DNA from: Rhizobium sp. BK650 | Lineage (GTDB): Bacteria; Pseudomonadota; Alphaproteobacteria; Rhizobiales; Rhizobiaceae | Assembly (NCBI RefSeq): GCF_014195325.1 | Contig: NZ_JACIBK010000004.1 | Location: 1-64,000 of the forward strand | Reading direction: 5' to 3' | DNA: 64,000 nucleotides | Shown here: positions 27,034 through 35,700 of the stretch, piece after piece | Position numbering within the stretch: position 1 is the stretch's first letter | Layout: each line of letters starts with the position of its first letter | The notes under the pieces: generated by a model | What the model was told of the DNA's origin: nothing | The model's database searches: none | Seen by the model: only the letters and a program-made list of their open reading frames with translations | Position numbers and translations under genes: made by a program

Positions 27034-27240
27034 CTAGAGGCCTACGCGGCCTCTGAGTGCCGACAGCAATCTGTCATGATCGTAATGGCCAGACTGGTAA
27101 AGATCGAGTGCGGTCGAAGCAGCAGACTGTGCTTCGACACTTCCAACGTCGATATGCTTCTCCTCGCACCAAGCATCCAGTGCGCTGCGCAACACGTCCA
27201 AGTCTTCCGAGGTGAATGAGGCATTATACAGAAATGGCAT
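27034..27240 (-). CDS. Small conserved hypothetical protein
   Basis: This 68-residue acidic helical protein starts MPFLYNASFTSEDLDVLRSALDAWCEEKHID. An in-frame ATG-like codon ten residues upstream exists, but CGGAGAGCGG lies just before the start at 27240. Similar short proteins with the SEDLDVLR...WC pattern occur in Rhizobiales to my memory, without known function. No signal peptide is evident. Confidence 0.65.
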   Translation of the reverse strand: MPFLYNASFTSEDLDVLRSALDAWCEEKHIDVGSVEAQSAASTALDLYQSGHYDHDRLLSALRGRVGL

Positions 27241-27614
27241 GGTCCGCTCTCCGAATGACGGCAAGAGCACGTGTAATCTCCCAAGCGGCCAGCGCCTTAA
27301 AACTCTCGGCCGATAAGATCAAAATACACTCATCGACCTCTGCCGCAATTAATATTTTCATGACGTATATTTGCAACACTCGAGGCCCAACTGCCGCTTC
27401 AATAGGTGTGGTCCGTTAACCGTATGAATTAGTTCTAATTTTATCGGTCGGCCTTCCATCTGTCTTTTCTTTTCGGCGACTGAAACCAAACAACCATTCT
27501 GCGCGTTAACTCATGCCTAGCAGGCTGCCTGAAGCAGTGGCTGAATATTAGTAATCTGTTAACGGTCGTGTGTCTCAATTCGGACAGGAACGACGCGGTT
27601 TGGAGGTCTGGATC
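27241..27614. other. A/T-richer non-coding stretch
   Basis: I see no convincing gene in these 374 bases. They contain scattered GTTAAC elements (near 27416, 27505 and 27557) and T-rich tracts, so promoter sites for the flanking small genes are likely here. No terminator or repeat was recognised. Confidence 0.35.
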
Positions 27615-27794
27615 GTGGAAGCTCCGCAGCATCACGGTATTTTAGTCAGGTGCCGTGAGAAAGGCGCGAATGCCCTCGATCCGGTTCATCCGGCGTCTGA
27701 GGACGCGCTGGCCCGCAACATGGCGGGCAGGGTGAAATCCATCGCAAGTTCATCCGTCTCGGGCAGTGCATGGAGACGAGAATGGCAATTGTAG
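27615..27794 (+). CDS. Possible small protein, 59 residues
   Basis: A GTG at 27615 follows GGAGG by eight bases and opens a 59-codon frame (MEAPQHHGILVRCREKG...). The frame overlaps the next small ORF by 13 bases. The C-terminal part is low-complexity (SIASSSVSGSA). Only the ribosome binding site supports it; no family is recognised. Confidence 0.25.
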   Translation: MEAPQHHGILVRCREKGANALDPVHPASEDALARNMAGRVKSIASSSVSGSAWRREWQL

Positions 27795-27955
27795 TCGCAT
27801 TGGCGGACCGGCTGCGTGAGGAGCCCCGCCGCCGCGCGGGCAAAGATCCCCGCGAAGCAAAAATCCTCTGGTTCACCGGCGTTCGTTACGAGCGGATCGC
27901 CGATACCCCCGACAAGACTCCGGCGCATCCTGCGCCGCGCGTCAAGAACAAGTAA
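27782..27955 (+). CDS. Small basic hypothetical protein, 57 residues
   Basis: The ATG at 27782 (MAIVVALADRLREEPRRR) is preceded by GGAGACGAG. The product is Arg/Pro/Lys rich, ends APRVKNK, and lacks hydrophobic segments. It may be a real small rhizobial protein, but there is no family evidence. It is convergent with the DUF1254 gene, 15 bases away. Confidence 0.45.
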   Translation: MAIVVALADRLREEPRRRAGKDPREAKILWFTGVRYERIADTPDKTPAHPAPRVKNK

Positions 27956-27970
27956 ATGAAAAAAACAACT

Positions 27971-28519
27971 TTAGCGGGTGGTGTATTCGTCGCAACCCGC
28001 TTGGCTCAGGAAGGCGCGTGCAGCTTCATCGAAGCTTGCCTGCGGCGCCAGCGTGCGCAGCACCGCGTAGCCCTCGGGGTGCGCCATCTCTACCAGGATC
28101 GTCTGCTGCAGTTCCTCCGGCAGGTTTTTGCGCAGGTCCGTCAGCTGGATCGGGCTTGCCGAGAGAACGTCGAGCGTCCCGCCTACGGAGGTGCGGTCGT
28201 TCATGCTGAAGACCTCGTTCGAGGCGCTGTCATAGATCGCGATTGACCAGAAAGGCACATTGCCCTCCGCGGTGAAGTGCACCGGCGCCTCGCTCACATC
28301 GAAGGAACAGACCGCGGTGCGGACAAAGGGATCGCCATTGGCAAGCCCCGCCTCGTCATAGCGGCTGGACAGCAGATAGAAATTGTTCGGGTCGCCCTCC
28401 GCCTCTACGCGCGTCGCCGCATCGCGGCCGGTAAAATGCGGTAGCGCTAGGATGATGACGAGGTGCAGAAGCGCGGCGCCGAAAAGCCCCGTTATGACAG
28501 CGAAGAACACCCTAAGCAT
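27971..28519 (-). CDS. DUF1254-type membrane-anchored protein
   Basis: This 182-residue protein has one N-terminal helix (about 4-27) and a periplasmic domain (RTAVCSFDVSEAPVHFTAEG, FWSIAIYDSASNEVFSMND). The C-terminus bears a second Cys. I assign it to the DUF1254 group, usually paired with DUF1214, from memory. The start overlaps the stop of the DUF1214 gene by eight bases, so the two are translationally coupled. Function unknown. Confidence 0.75.
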   Translation of the reverse strand: MLRVFFAVITGLFGAALLHLVIILALPHFTGRDAATRVEAEGDPNNFYLLSSRYDEAGLANGDPFVRTAVCSFDVSEAPVHFTAEGNVPFWSIAIYDSASNEVFSMNDRTSVGGTLDVLSASPIQLTDLRKNLPEELQQTILVEMAHPEGYAVLRTLAPQASFDEAARAFLSQAGCDEYTTR

Positions 28520-29099
28520 TGCCGCATCCGATCTTGGCGAGCTTCGGCATGGAAAGGTCGATCACCCCGGAACTGCCGGCCGTCGGCGTGTCGAACAGCG
28601 TCAGCACCAGCCGGAATGTGCCGGCCTGCGGCAGCGCCAGCCAGTTGCCGGGCTGGGCGCGTGACGAGATGTCGATGGCAAAGCTGCTGTCCGGCTGGCG
28701 CAGCACCGTCCAGGAATTCAGCGCCGCGGGCAGCGTTTGCTGCAGAGAGATCGGGTTGCCGGCATTGTCGGCGGTAAACAGCGTCCACAGCCGCGCCGGC
28801 GGCGTCTGCCCGGCGATGCGGTAATGGCAGGAGGCGTTCAGCCGCTCGCCGCTATCATCCACGCTAGCCGTAAAGGTCAGACCTTCGGCGCTGCCATAGA
28901 GCAGCTTGCCGGCACGTGCCCGGTGCGACTTCGCATAAGGGTCGGCTTCGACGGTCTGCAGTTCCGGAAAAGCCTCCCAGGCACCGAGCTTGATCGCTCC
29001 AAAGCCCTGCGTCGCATCCAGCGCATAAAGCGAAATCATGATGCCGCCGCCAAAGGCAACGGTCAGCATGATCAGGATGAAAAGGGGAAACCGAAACAC
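28512..29099 (-). CDS. DUF1214-type membrane-anchored protein
   Basis: This 195-residue protein has one N-terminal helix (about 5-27) and a periplasmic beta-rich domain ending RLVLTLFDTP and KIGCGNA. The motif NASCHYRIAG...RLWTLFTAD and the QPDSSFAIDISSRAQPGNWLALP region are typical of DUF1214. First gene of a two-gene operon with the DUF1254 gene. In larger family members both domains lie in one polypeptide. Confidence 0.8.
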   Translation of the reverse strand: MFRFPLFILIMLTVAFGGGIMISLYALDATQGFGAIKLGAWEAFPELQTVEADPYAKSHRARAGKLLYGSAEGLTFTASVDDSGERLNASCHYRIAGQTPPARLWTLFTADNAGNPISLQQTLPAALNSWTVLRQPDSSFAIDISSRAQPGNWLALPQAGTFRLVLTLFDTPTAGSSGVIDLSMPKLAKIGCGNA

Positions 29100-29230
29100 C
29101 TTGCGCCCTTGAAGATCAAATCAGTTGAAAGGGTTACCACTGATTCCGGCAGGGTGGAATGCCATGGGGCGATGTGTCCCCCATGTCTTGGCAGGCAAGA
29201 TATGTTAATTTGACTGAAACAGTGGAAGAG

Positions 29231-31405
29231 TTACTCCGCGCTCGCCATCTTCTGGACCGCGAGCGGCGTGGCATCTTTCAGCTTCTCCCCGATGCCCTTG
29301 AGAATGTTGGTGGATTGCACCGAGAGCATGCGGGGGCGGACCAGGGTCGGCGTACCATCCTTCGGCTTGTCGGCCTGCGCTTTGGCGACGTCCTTCTCGG
29401 AGGGCAACGGGTTTTCGATGCCGGGGATCGGGCGCAGCGTAACGCCCTGGTGGGCATAGTCCATCGCGCGCTTGAAGGTCATGGCCGGCAGTGAGCCGCC
29501 TGTCATGTTGTTCGTCGACGTATAGTCGTCATTACCGAACCAGACGGCGCAGGTGTAGTTGCCGGTAAAACCCACGAACCATGCATCGCGATAGGCCTGC
29601 GTCGTACCCGTCTTGCCGGCGGTGACGACGCCGTTGTCGAGCGCTGCCTTGCGCGCCGTTCCTACATAGGGCACGCGCGACAGCATCTGGTTCATGTAAC
29701 TGTCGGCCTGTTCGGAAAGCACGCGCTTGGCGGGCGGTTCATCACGGTCGAAGTCGTAGAGAACGTCGCCCTTATAATCGAGAATCTGGGTGATGCCGTG
29801 GCGGCGCGACTGGTAGCCGCCGGCCGGGAACACCGCATACGCGGTCGCCTGGTCCAGCACGGTCACCTCGGATGTGCCGATCGGGATCGTTACATCGTCA
29901 CGGATCGGCGTCTCGACGCCCATCGCCTTGGCCATCGCCCGGATCGGCTGGATGCCCAGCTTTTCCTTGGCAAGGCGCACTGGAATGGTGTTGATCGACT
30001 GCGCGATGGCGGTTTCCAGCGTGATGCGGCCCGCATAGCGGTTTGCGTAATTGTGCGGGCTCCAGTTGCCCCACGAGATCGGCGCGTCGATGATCGTCGT
30101 CTTCGGCGTCATCCCGCTCTCCATAGCCACCGAATAGGTATAGACCTTGAAGGAGGAGCCCGGTTGGCGCAGGGCCTTGGTGGCGCGGTTGAACTGGCTT
30201 TCACCATAGTCGCGGCCGCCGACCATGGCGCGCACGGCGCCGCCATTCTCGATTATCACCATAGCGCCCTGTTTGGCGTGATAGGCATCGCCATAATCGC
30301 GCAGCGACGTCTCGATCGAATCGTCCGCGGCCTGCTGGATCCCTAGGTCGATCGTGGTGCGCACAACCAGCGAGCGCTGATGGAAGCGCGGCGACAGGCG
30401 CTGTACCTCGTCGAAAGCCCAATCGAGGAAGAAGTCCGGCGATTCGACCTCGTTGCGGTCCACGACATTGGCCGGATTGCGCCGCGCGGCGATGACCTGA
30501 CCCTCGGTCATCAGCCCGCTCTGCACGAGATTGGTCAAGACCTCGTTGGCGCGGCCGCGCGCAGCCGGCAGGTTCACATGCGGGGCATATTTGGCCGGCG
30601 CTTTGAAGAGGCCGGCGAGCATCGCGGATTCGGCAAGGTTCACATCGGTGATGTTCTTGCCGAAATAGAATTGCGCCGCTGCGGCAGCTCCAAACGTGCC
30701 GCCGCCCATATAGGCACGGTCCAGATAGGTGGCGAGGATTTCCTTCTTGGAGAGATTTGCTTCCAGCCAGAAGGCCAGGAAGGCCTCGGTGATCTTGCGG
30801 TCGATCGAGCGCTCGTTGGAGAGGAACAGGTTCTTGGCGAGCTGCTGCGTCAGCGTCGAGCCGCCTTGCACGACCTCGCCGGCCTGAGCATTGGTGACCA
30901 TGGCGCGGAAGAGACCCACGACGTCGATGCCGAAATGGTCGAAGAAGCGCCGGTCTTCGGTGGCGATGACGGACTTGATCAGCGAATCCGGCAATTCGTC
31001 GATCGGCACCGAATTCTGATGGATGACGCCGCGATGGCCGATGACATTGCCGTAGCGGTCGAGGAAGGTGACGGCAAAATCGCCGCGGTTGCGCCAGTCT
31101 TCCTTGGTGGCCTCGAAGGCCGGCTGCGCCAGCGCAAGCATCAGCACCATGCCGGCTGCGCCGAGCGTCAGCCCTTCGCCGGCGAGTTCGAACACCGCGC
31201 GCTTCCAGCCGCGAACGCGGAAGCGGCGGAAGAAAATCGTGGTGTCTTCCCAGATCTCGGCGGCGCGGAAGCCGGCGTTCCAGACGGTCGAGTCGATCCA
31301 TGAATCGACACGCAGTAGCAGGTGCCGGTTTTTCGACGGCTGCTTCTTGCCTTGCCCGTTTTCAGGCTCTTCTGGCCCATTATGTGGGTTGTCCGGATCC
31401 TGCAC
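29231..31405 (-). CDS. Class A penicillin-binding protein (bifunctional transglycosylase/transpeptidase)
   Basis: This 724-residue inner-membrane enzyme builds and cross-links peptidoglycan. After a hydrophilic N-terminus, one membrane helix lies at about 75-95. The glycosyltransferase-51 domain shows ATEDRRFFDHFGID and GGSTLTQQLAKNLFL. The transpeptidase domain shows the SxxK serine in PGSSFKVYTY, SIN in AQSINTIPVR, and KTG in AGKTGTTQAYRDAWF. It resembles PBP1A/1C-type enzymes of rhizobia. The gene stands alone and is divergent from the YcgN-type gene. Confidence 0.94.
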   Translation of the reverse strand: MQDPDNPHNGPEEPENGQGKKQPSKNRHLLLRVDSWIDSTVWNAGFRAAEIWEDTTIFFRRFRVRGWKRAVFELAGEGLTLGAAGMVLMLALAQPAFEATKEDWRNRGDFAVTFLDRYGNVIGHRGVIHQNSVPIDELPDSLIKSVIATEDRRFFDHFGIDVVGLFRAMVTNAQAGEVVQGGSTLTQQLAKNLFLSNERSIDRKITEAFLAFWLEANLSKKEILATYLDRAYMGGGTFGAAAAAQFYFGKNITDVNLAESAMLAGLFKAPAKYAPHVNLPAARGRANEVLTNLVQSGLMTEGQVIAARRNPANVVDRNEVESPDFFLDWAFDEVQRLSPRFHQRSLVVRTTIDLGIQQAADDSIETSLRDYGDAYHAKQGAMVIIENGGAVRAMVGGRDYGESQFNRATKALRQPGSSFKVYTYSVAMESGMTPKTTIIDAPISWGNWSPHNYANRYAGRITLETAIAQSINTIPVRLAKEKLGIQPIRAMAKAMGVETPIRDDVTIPIGTSEVTVLDQATAYAVFPAGGYQSRRHGITQILDYKGDVLYDFDRDEPPAKRVLSEQADSYMNQMLSRVPYVGTARKAALDNGVVTAGKTGTTQAYRDAWFVGFTGNYTCAVWFGNDDYTSTNNMTGGSLPAMTFKRAMDYAHQGVTLRPIPGIENPLPSEKDVAKAQADKPKDGTPTLVRPRMLSVQSTNILKGIGEKLKDATPLAVQKMASAE

Positions 31406-31589
31406 GTCCTATATTCCCGCCTAATCGCGCTCGGCGGCTATGGAACCAAACGCCGGAGCGGGGCCTGAAAGGGCCGCAACTCTCCGGATAGCCGGAGCAT
31501 GTTGAATAATTGGTTGATTTTGCGCGCAAGAACAAGAGAGTTGACGGTCGTCACGTGAATTTGCGGGCGTCTGTTGCAAGAAACGAACG

Positions 31590-32075
31590 ATGAACGATCT
31601 GCCCTTCTGGAAGCGAAAGACGCTTGCCGAAATGAACCAAGAGGAGTGGGAAAGCCTCTGCGACGGCTGTGGCCTCTGTTGCCTCAACAAGATCGAGGAA
31701 TGGGATACCGGCGACGTCTATTTCACCTCGATCCGCTGCAGGCTCCTCGATAGCGAAAGCTGCCGCTGCTCCAGCTATCCGAACCGCTGGGACTTCGTGC
31801 CCGATTGCGTTCAGCTCACCAAGGAGAATGTCCCCGAGATTGAATGGCTGCCGCCGACCTGCGGTTATCGCCTCGTCAATGAAGGCCGCGATCTCTACTG
31901 GTGGCATCCGCTGGTCTCGGGCGATCCCGAGACCGTTCATGCCGCCGGCATTTCCGCCCGCGGCCGCACGGTCAGCGAAAACGATGTCGATCTCGACGAT
32001 TTCGAGGATTATGTCGTCGACTGGCCGCTGACCGTTGGTGAAGAAACTGAGGAAGCCGAGGAAACGGCCGGCTGA
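31590..32075 (+). CDS. YcgN/UPF0260-type cysteine-rich protein
   Basis: This 161-residue soluble protein has a cysteine cluster [11 protein letters not shown] (about 23-33) and further cysteines ([34 protein letters not shown]). These probably bind a metal, as in the YkgJ/YcgN superfamily. The start at 31590 ([15 protein letters not shown]) is the usual one. The acidic C-terminus ([11 protein letters not shown]) is lineage specific. Its function is not known. Confidence 0.9.
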   Translation: MNDLPFWKRKTLAEMNQEEWESLCDGCGLCCLNKIEEWDTGDVYFTSIRCRLLDSESCRCSSYPNRWDFVPDCVQLTKENVPEIEWLPPTCGYRLVNEGRDLYWWHPLVSGDPETVHAAGISARGRTVSENDVDLDDFEDYVVDWPLTVGEETEEAEETAG

Positions 32076-32078
32076 TCG

Positions 32079-33587
32079 TTACTGCCAGGTCCCGTGAGGG
32101 ATCTGGAAGAGATGCCTTATGCGCGTCGTCAGGGTCGTCGGATGGCTGGCTTCGGCCGACACGCCCGCACTGAAATGATGTTTCTCGGCTTCGATCCGCC
32201 GCGACAGAAGCAGACCCAGTTCTTCGGCAAGCGCCGGGCGCTCCTGCATGATCGTGGCAAGGTGGTTCTTGGAGATCTCATAGACCACGACCGACGTGAG
32301 CGCGCGGATGTTGGCCGGCTCGAGCGCACCCATCAGCACGCCCCGCTCCCCGAAGAGATCGCCGGGCGCAATCCTTGCGAGCTCGATGATCTCGTTGCCT
32401 TCCTTCCGCTCGACGACGGCAACGCCGCGCCGCACGATCATCAGCGAGGTCAGCGAAGTATCCTGCGTCGCGATCAGCGCATCTTTGCGGAAGGTCAGCC
32501 GTTTCATGTCGGCCGCAAGGGACTCTTTCTCGTCTTCCGTCAGCGTTGAGAAGAGCGGAATGGCATTGAGCAGCCGCCAGGCCGAGTTCGGATGTTTTCC
32601 GGCTTCTTCCAGCGGATCGGCGACCGGGACGGCCGGCGAACCCGCGGGTGACGCTAGCTGTAGCCCCGCCGCTTTGGCGTGACGATAGACGAGATCGTAG
32701 ATCTCGTTCCTGGCGGCAGTTGCCTCGCCAAGTCCGGAGACGCGGAAGGAGAGCTCGAATTCGATGGCGGTGCTGTCGAGCCCGGTGACGCTGACAACGG
32801 GGGCAGGGGATTTCAGGATCGCGTTGCTGCTCAAGAGCACGGTGCGCATCGTCTCCTCGATAGCCGCCGGCGCAATCGAGGGCACGACCCGGATCTTGAG
32901 CGAGATGCCATGGGCTTCTTCGGGGCTGGTAAGGTTCGTCAGCCGCGCCTTGGCGAGCGCGCTGTTGGGAACGATGATGAGGTCGTTGGTGCCGTTCAGC
33001 AGATGGGTGGAGCGCCAATTTGTCTCCACGACGCGGCCCTGCACGCCGTCTTCGAGCACGATCCAGTCGCCGACGCTGTAATGCCGGCCGAGATTGAGCG
33101 CGACGCCCGAGAATACATCGTTCAGCGTGCTTTGCAGCGCAAGCCCGAGCACGATGGCAAAGACGCCGGAAGTGGCGATCAGCGTACCGACCGGCACGCT
33201 GAAGACATAGGCCACGACTGAAAGTGCTGCGCCAAGATAGATGATGCCGACGACGAGATCCTGCAGGAGGCGAGCCTCGCGCGGCTTGCGCTCGAAGATT
33301 AGGAAGAGCCGCACCGTACTTGCCAGTACCATCGCCCCGCCGATCCACCAGACGGATTTGGCGATCCCGACGAAGATGCGCCGGAGGAGATCGTCGGCAT
33401 CGCCCATGTCTGACGTGTAGGGCGCAATATCGTGCTCAACGAGCAGCGTCGTCAGCAACGCGAAGAAGACGAGGTTGGCGGCCAGCCGGAAGGTCGGGTC
33501 GCGTCCGTAGATGAGCCGTGCCGCAGCGCTCAAGAGAACGAGCGCAACGAACTGAAGCAGCGGATCTTCCAGCATCTGCCATGACAT
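32079..33587 (-). CDS. MscS-type mechanosensitive channel fused to a cyclic-nucleotide-type domain
   Basis: This 502-residue inner-membrane protein has about five helices (10-25, 35-50, 75-95, 105-145), the MscS pore and beta domain (GLALQSTLNDVFSGVALNLGRHYSVGDWI, about 148-176), and a C-terminal cNMP-binding-like domain (about 355-480) with GDLFGERGVLMG. The canonical Arg-Ser/Thr-Ala of cAMP pockets is not obvious; the text reads PANIRALTS. Such fusions form the bacterial cyclic-nucleotide-gated MscS subgroup. It releases solutes on osmotic downshock in general; ligand gating is inferred. Confidence 0.88.
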   Translation of the reverse strand: MSWQMLEDPLLQFVALVLLSAAARLIYGRDPTFRLAANLVFFALLTTLLVEHDIAPYTSDMGDADDLLRRIFVGIAKSVWWIGGAMVLASTVRLFLIFERKPREARLLQDLVVGIIYLGAALSVVAYVFSVPVGTLIATSGVFAIVLGLALQSTLNDVFSGVALNLGRHYSVGDWIVLEDGVQGRVVETNWRSTHLLNGTNDLIIVPNSALAKARLTNLTSPEEAHGISLKIRVVPSIAPAAIEETMRTVLLSSNAILKSPAPVVSVTGLDSTAIEFELSFRVSGLGEATAARNEIYDLVYRHAKAAGLQLASPAGSPAVPVADPLEEAGKHPNSAWRLLNAIPLFSTLTEDEKESLAADMKRLTFRKDALIATQDTSLTSLMIVRRGVAVVERKEGNEIIELARIAPGDLFGERGVLMGALEPANIRALTSVVVYEISKNHLATIMQERPALAEELGLLLSRRIEAEKHHFSAGVSAEASHPTTLTTRIRHLFQIPHGTWQ

Positions 33588-33715
33588 GCATTACATCCTG
33601 ATTAGGGGCGTTTGACCCTATATCACGGATGAAGAAGGCCTGTCCTCCGACACGAACGGATAGGGGCAGCCAGTGGCAAGCCGGCTGGAGTTTATGACCG
33701 GCCGGCCAATCACAG

Positions 33716-34873
33716 CTATTTCGCCGCATAATCCTCCAGTGCCTGAATGAGCTTCAGGCCTGCTTCGGCGCGTGCCGTATTCGGATAGTTCCTGTTCGCC
33801 AATACGACCAGCCCGATCTGCGCCTTCGGCACCAGCACGACATAGGCGCCAAAGCCGTTCGTCGAGCCGGTCTTATTCATCAGCACTGCCGTCTGCGGCG
33901 CAAGCGGCTTTGCTCGCTCTTTCACTGGCTGGCTTTCCAGGCTCATCTTGGCGGAGTTGCCGTCGAGAAGTGTATTGAGGGCAACGGGCCAGGCATATTG
34001 TTCCCAGACCATATCCTGCGTGTAAGTGGCGGTATCGAAATAGCCGGTATGGGTCTTTTCGATCGCTGCTTTGAATTCCGGGGCCAGTGCATCCGGCTTC
34101 AAATTGAGTCCCACCAGATGGACCATGTCGCGGGCCGTGGTCTTGATGCCATAGGCCTCGTCGTCGAGGATGCCGGGGCCGACGCGGACCGGCTTGTCGG
34201 CCTTGGCATAACCGAAGGCATAACGATCCATGGCCGCGGCGGGAACTTCGATAAACGTGCTCTTGAGGCCAAGGGCAGGAAACAGTTGGCCCTCAGCGGC
34301 CTGCCTGTAGCTGCCGCCCAGACGCTGTCCAGCGATTCGCCCGAGAAGGCCGATGCTGACATTGGAATAAGAGCGCATTGTCCCTGCTTTGTAGGGCGGC
34401 TTCCACTCCTTCAGGTAGCGCATCAATCCGGCATCCTCCTTCACGCTGTCTGGCACCTGCAGCGGCAGGCCGCCCGAAGTATGCGTGGCAAGATTGACGA
34501 GCGCGATCTTGTCGAAGGCGCTGCCTTTGAGCTCCGGCACATAGGTTGAAACGGGCTGATCCAGAGAAAGCAGACCACGCTGTTCAGCGAGCGCGGCAAG
34601 CGTAACATTGAATATCTTGCTGACGGAGCCGACTTCGAAGATCGTGTCGCTGGTGACGGGCGCTTTCGTTTCACGCGAAGCTTCGCCATAGGTGTAGTAG
34701 AATTCGGAGCCGTTGACCGAAGCCCCGACGGCAAGCCCCGGAATGTCATATTCCTTGATCACCGGCTGAAAGACGCGGTCGGCAATCTCACGGAACGCAT
34801 GATCGGTCATTTCCGCGGCATGAAGCGGGCTTGCCGACAAGGCAAGGGCGATGAGGCAGTGTCTGATATTCAT
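33716..34873 (-). CDS. Class C (AmpC-type) beta-lactamase
   Basis: This 385-residue serine hydrolase has an N-terminal signal peptide (MNIRHCLIALALSASPLHA). All three active-site elements are visible: SVSK (SxxK), YSN (YxN) and NKTGSTNGFG (KTG). The fold is shared by class C beta-lactamases and some esterases, but this set and the length fit AmpC well. The ATG at 34873 has AAGGAAA upstream. No ampR lies alongside. Resistance cannot be judged from sequence alone. Confidence 0.92.
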   Translation of the reverse strand: MNIRHCLIALALSASPLHAAEMTDHAFREIADRVFQPVIKEYDIPGLAVGASVNGSEFYYTYGEASRETKAPVTSDTIFEVGSVSKIFNVTLAALAEQRGLLSLDQPVSTYVPELKGSAFDKIALVNLATHTSGGLPLQVPDSVKEDAGLMRYLKEWKPPYKAGTMRSYSNVSIGLLGRIAGQRLGGSYRQAAEGQLFPALGLKSTFIEVPAAAMDRYAFGYAKADKPVRVGPGILDDEAYGIKTTARDMVHLVGLNLKPDALAPEFKAAIEKTHTGYFDTATYTQDMVWEQYAWPVALNTLLDGNSAKMSLESQPVKERAKPLAPQTAVLMNKTGSTNGFGAYVVLVPKAQIGLVVLANRNYPNTARAEAGLKLIQALEDYAAK

Positions 34874-35026
34874 GAGCGTTTCCTTCATCTGTATCCGGGG
34901 CATCTGTATCCGGCATCTGTATCGGCGACATGGCCGGTGCACGGTCGATAACGCGCCACTTTGCCCGGCCGCAAACGATAAGAACTCGCAGGAGACCTTA
35001 GATAAATTGGGGCTCAGCGCTGATGG

Positions 35027-35599
35027 TCAGCCGGAGAATCTAGGCCCAAGTGCGGTCAGGAAAAGCCGCAGTTCCTTCTCCACGTAATCGGCAACCGCGC
35101 CGTCCGACGAAAAGCCCCACCAGAGAAGTGAGCCCTGCCATTGCGACAGCATAAGCCTGGCGATGATCTGCGGCTCCTTCTCCTGCTCGAAGCGTTCGGC
35201 AAGCGCCCTTGTCAGCATGGCACCCCAAGCGGCGCCCCGGGCGCGCAGCACGGGATCGCGAAAATCCTCCCGCAGCAGGAGCAAGCCTTCCGCATAGGAG
35301 GCGGGATTGTCGCCGTAATCGAGGGAAAGGCCGGTCAGCAGCGCAATCGCGCCATCCACAGTCTTCGGCAGCGTATCGGCAAGCCGCGCCGTTTCCGCAT
35401 CCAACCGGGCCCAGGCGTAGAGCAGGGCGGCGCGCAGCATGCCCGCCTTCGTGGCGAAACGTTGTACGAGCGTCGAACCGGAGAGGCCGCTCGCCTTCGA
35501 AACCGCCGCAAAGGTAGCCGCATCCGGGCCTTCGGACTTGATGACATCGAGAACCATTGAAAGCAGTTGCTCGTCGGAAAGTGTGCGCGGACGCGGCAT
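35027..35599 (-). CDS. TetR-family transcriptional repressor
   Basis: This 190-residue protein has an N-terminal helix-turn-helix (ATFAAVSKASGLSGSTLVQRFATKAGML, about 28-56) and a helical ligand domain. The start at 35599 (MPRPRTLSDEQ) is chosen; longer frames (MANARGNF) are possible. It is divergent from the SDR gene, with a perfect palindrome between them at 35631-35644. It probably represses itself and the SDR gene. The ligand is unknown. Confidence 0.92.
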   Translation of the reverse strand: MPRPRTLSDEQLLSMVLDVIKSEGPDAATFAAVSKASGLSGSTLVQRFATKAGMLRAALLYAWARLDAETARLADTLPKTVDGAIALLTGLSLDYGDNPASYAEGLLLLREDFRDPVLRARGAAWGAMLTRALAERFEQEKEPQIIARLMLSQWQGSLLWWGFSSDGAVADYVEKELRLFLTALGPRFSG

Positions 35600-35630
35600 A
35601 AAATTTCCTCTTGCATTCGCCATATTTATG

Positions 35631-35644
35631 AACGAACGTTCGTT
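35631..35644. promoter_or_regulatory. TetR-type operator, perfect palindrome
   Basis: AACGAACGTTCGTT is a perfect 14-bp palindrome between the divergent TetR (start 35599) and SDR (start 35701) genes. Its ACGAACGTTCGT core is a common TetR-family operator pattern. Binding is inferred. Confidence 0.75.
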
Positions 35645-35700
35645 TATATTCAAGCAAGGTGGTCAGGCCATCGATTGTTTCTAGCGGGGAGGACAGCGAA

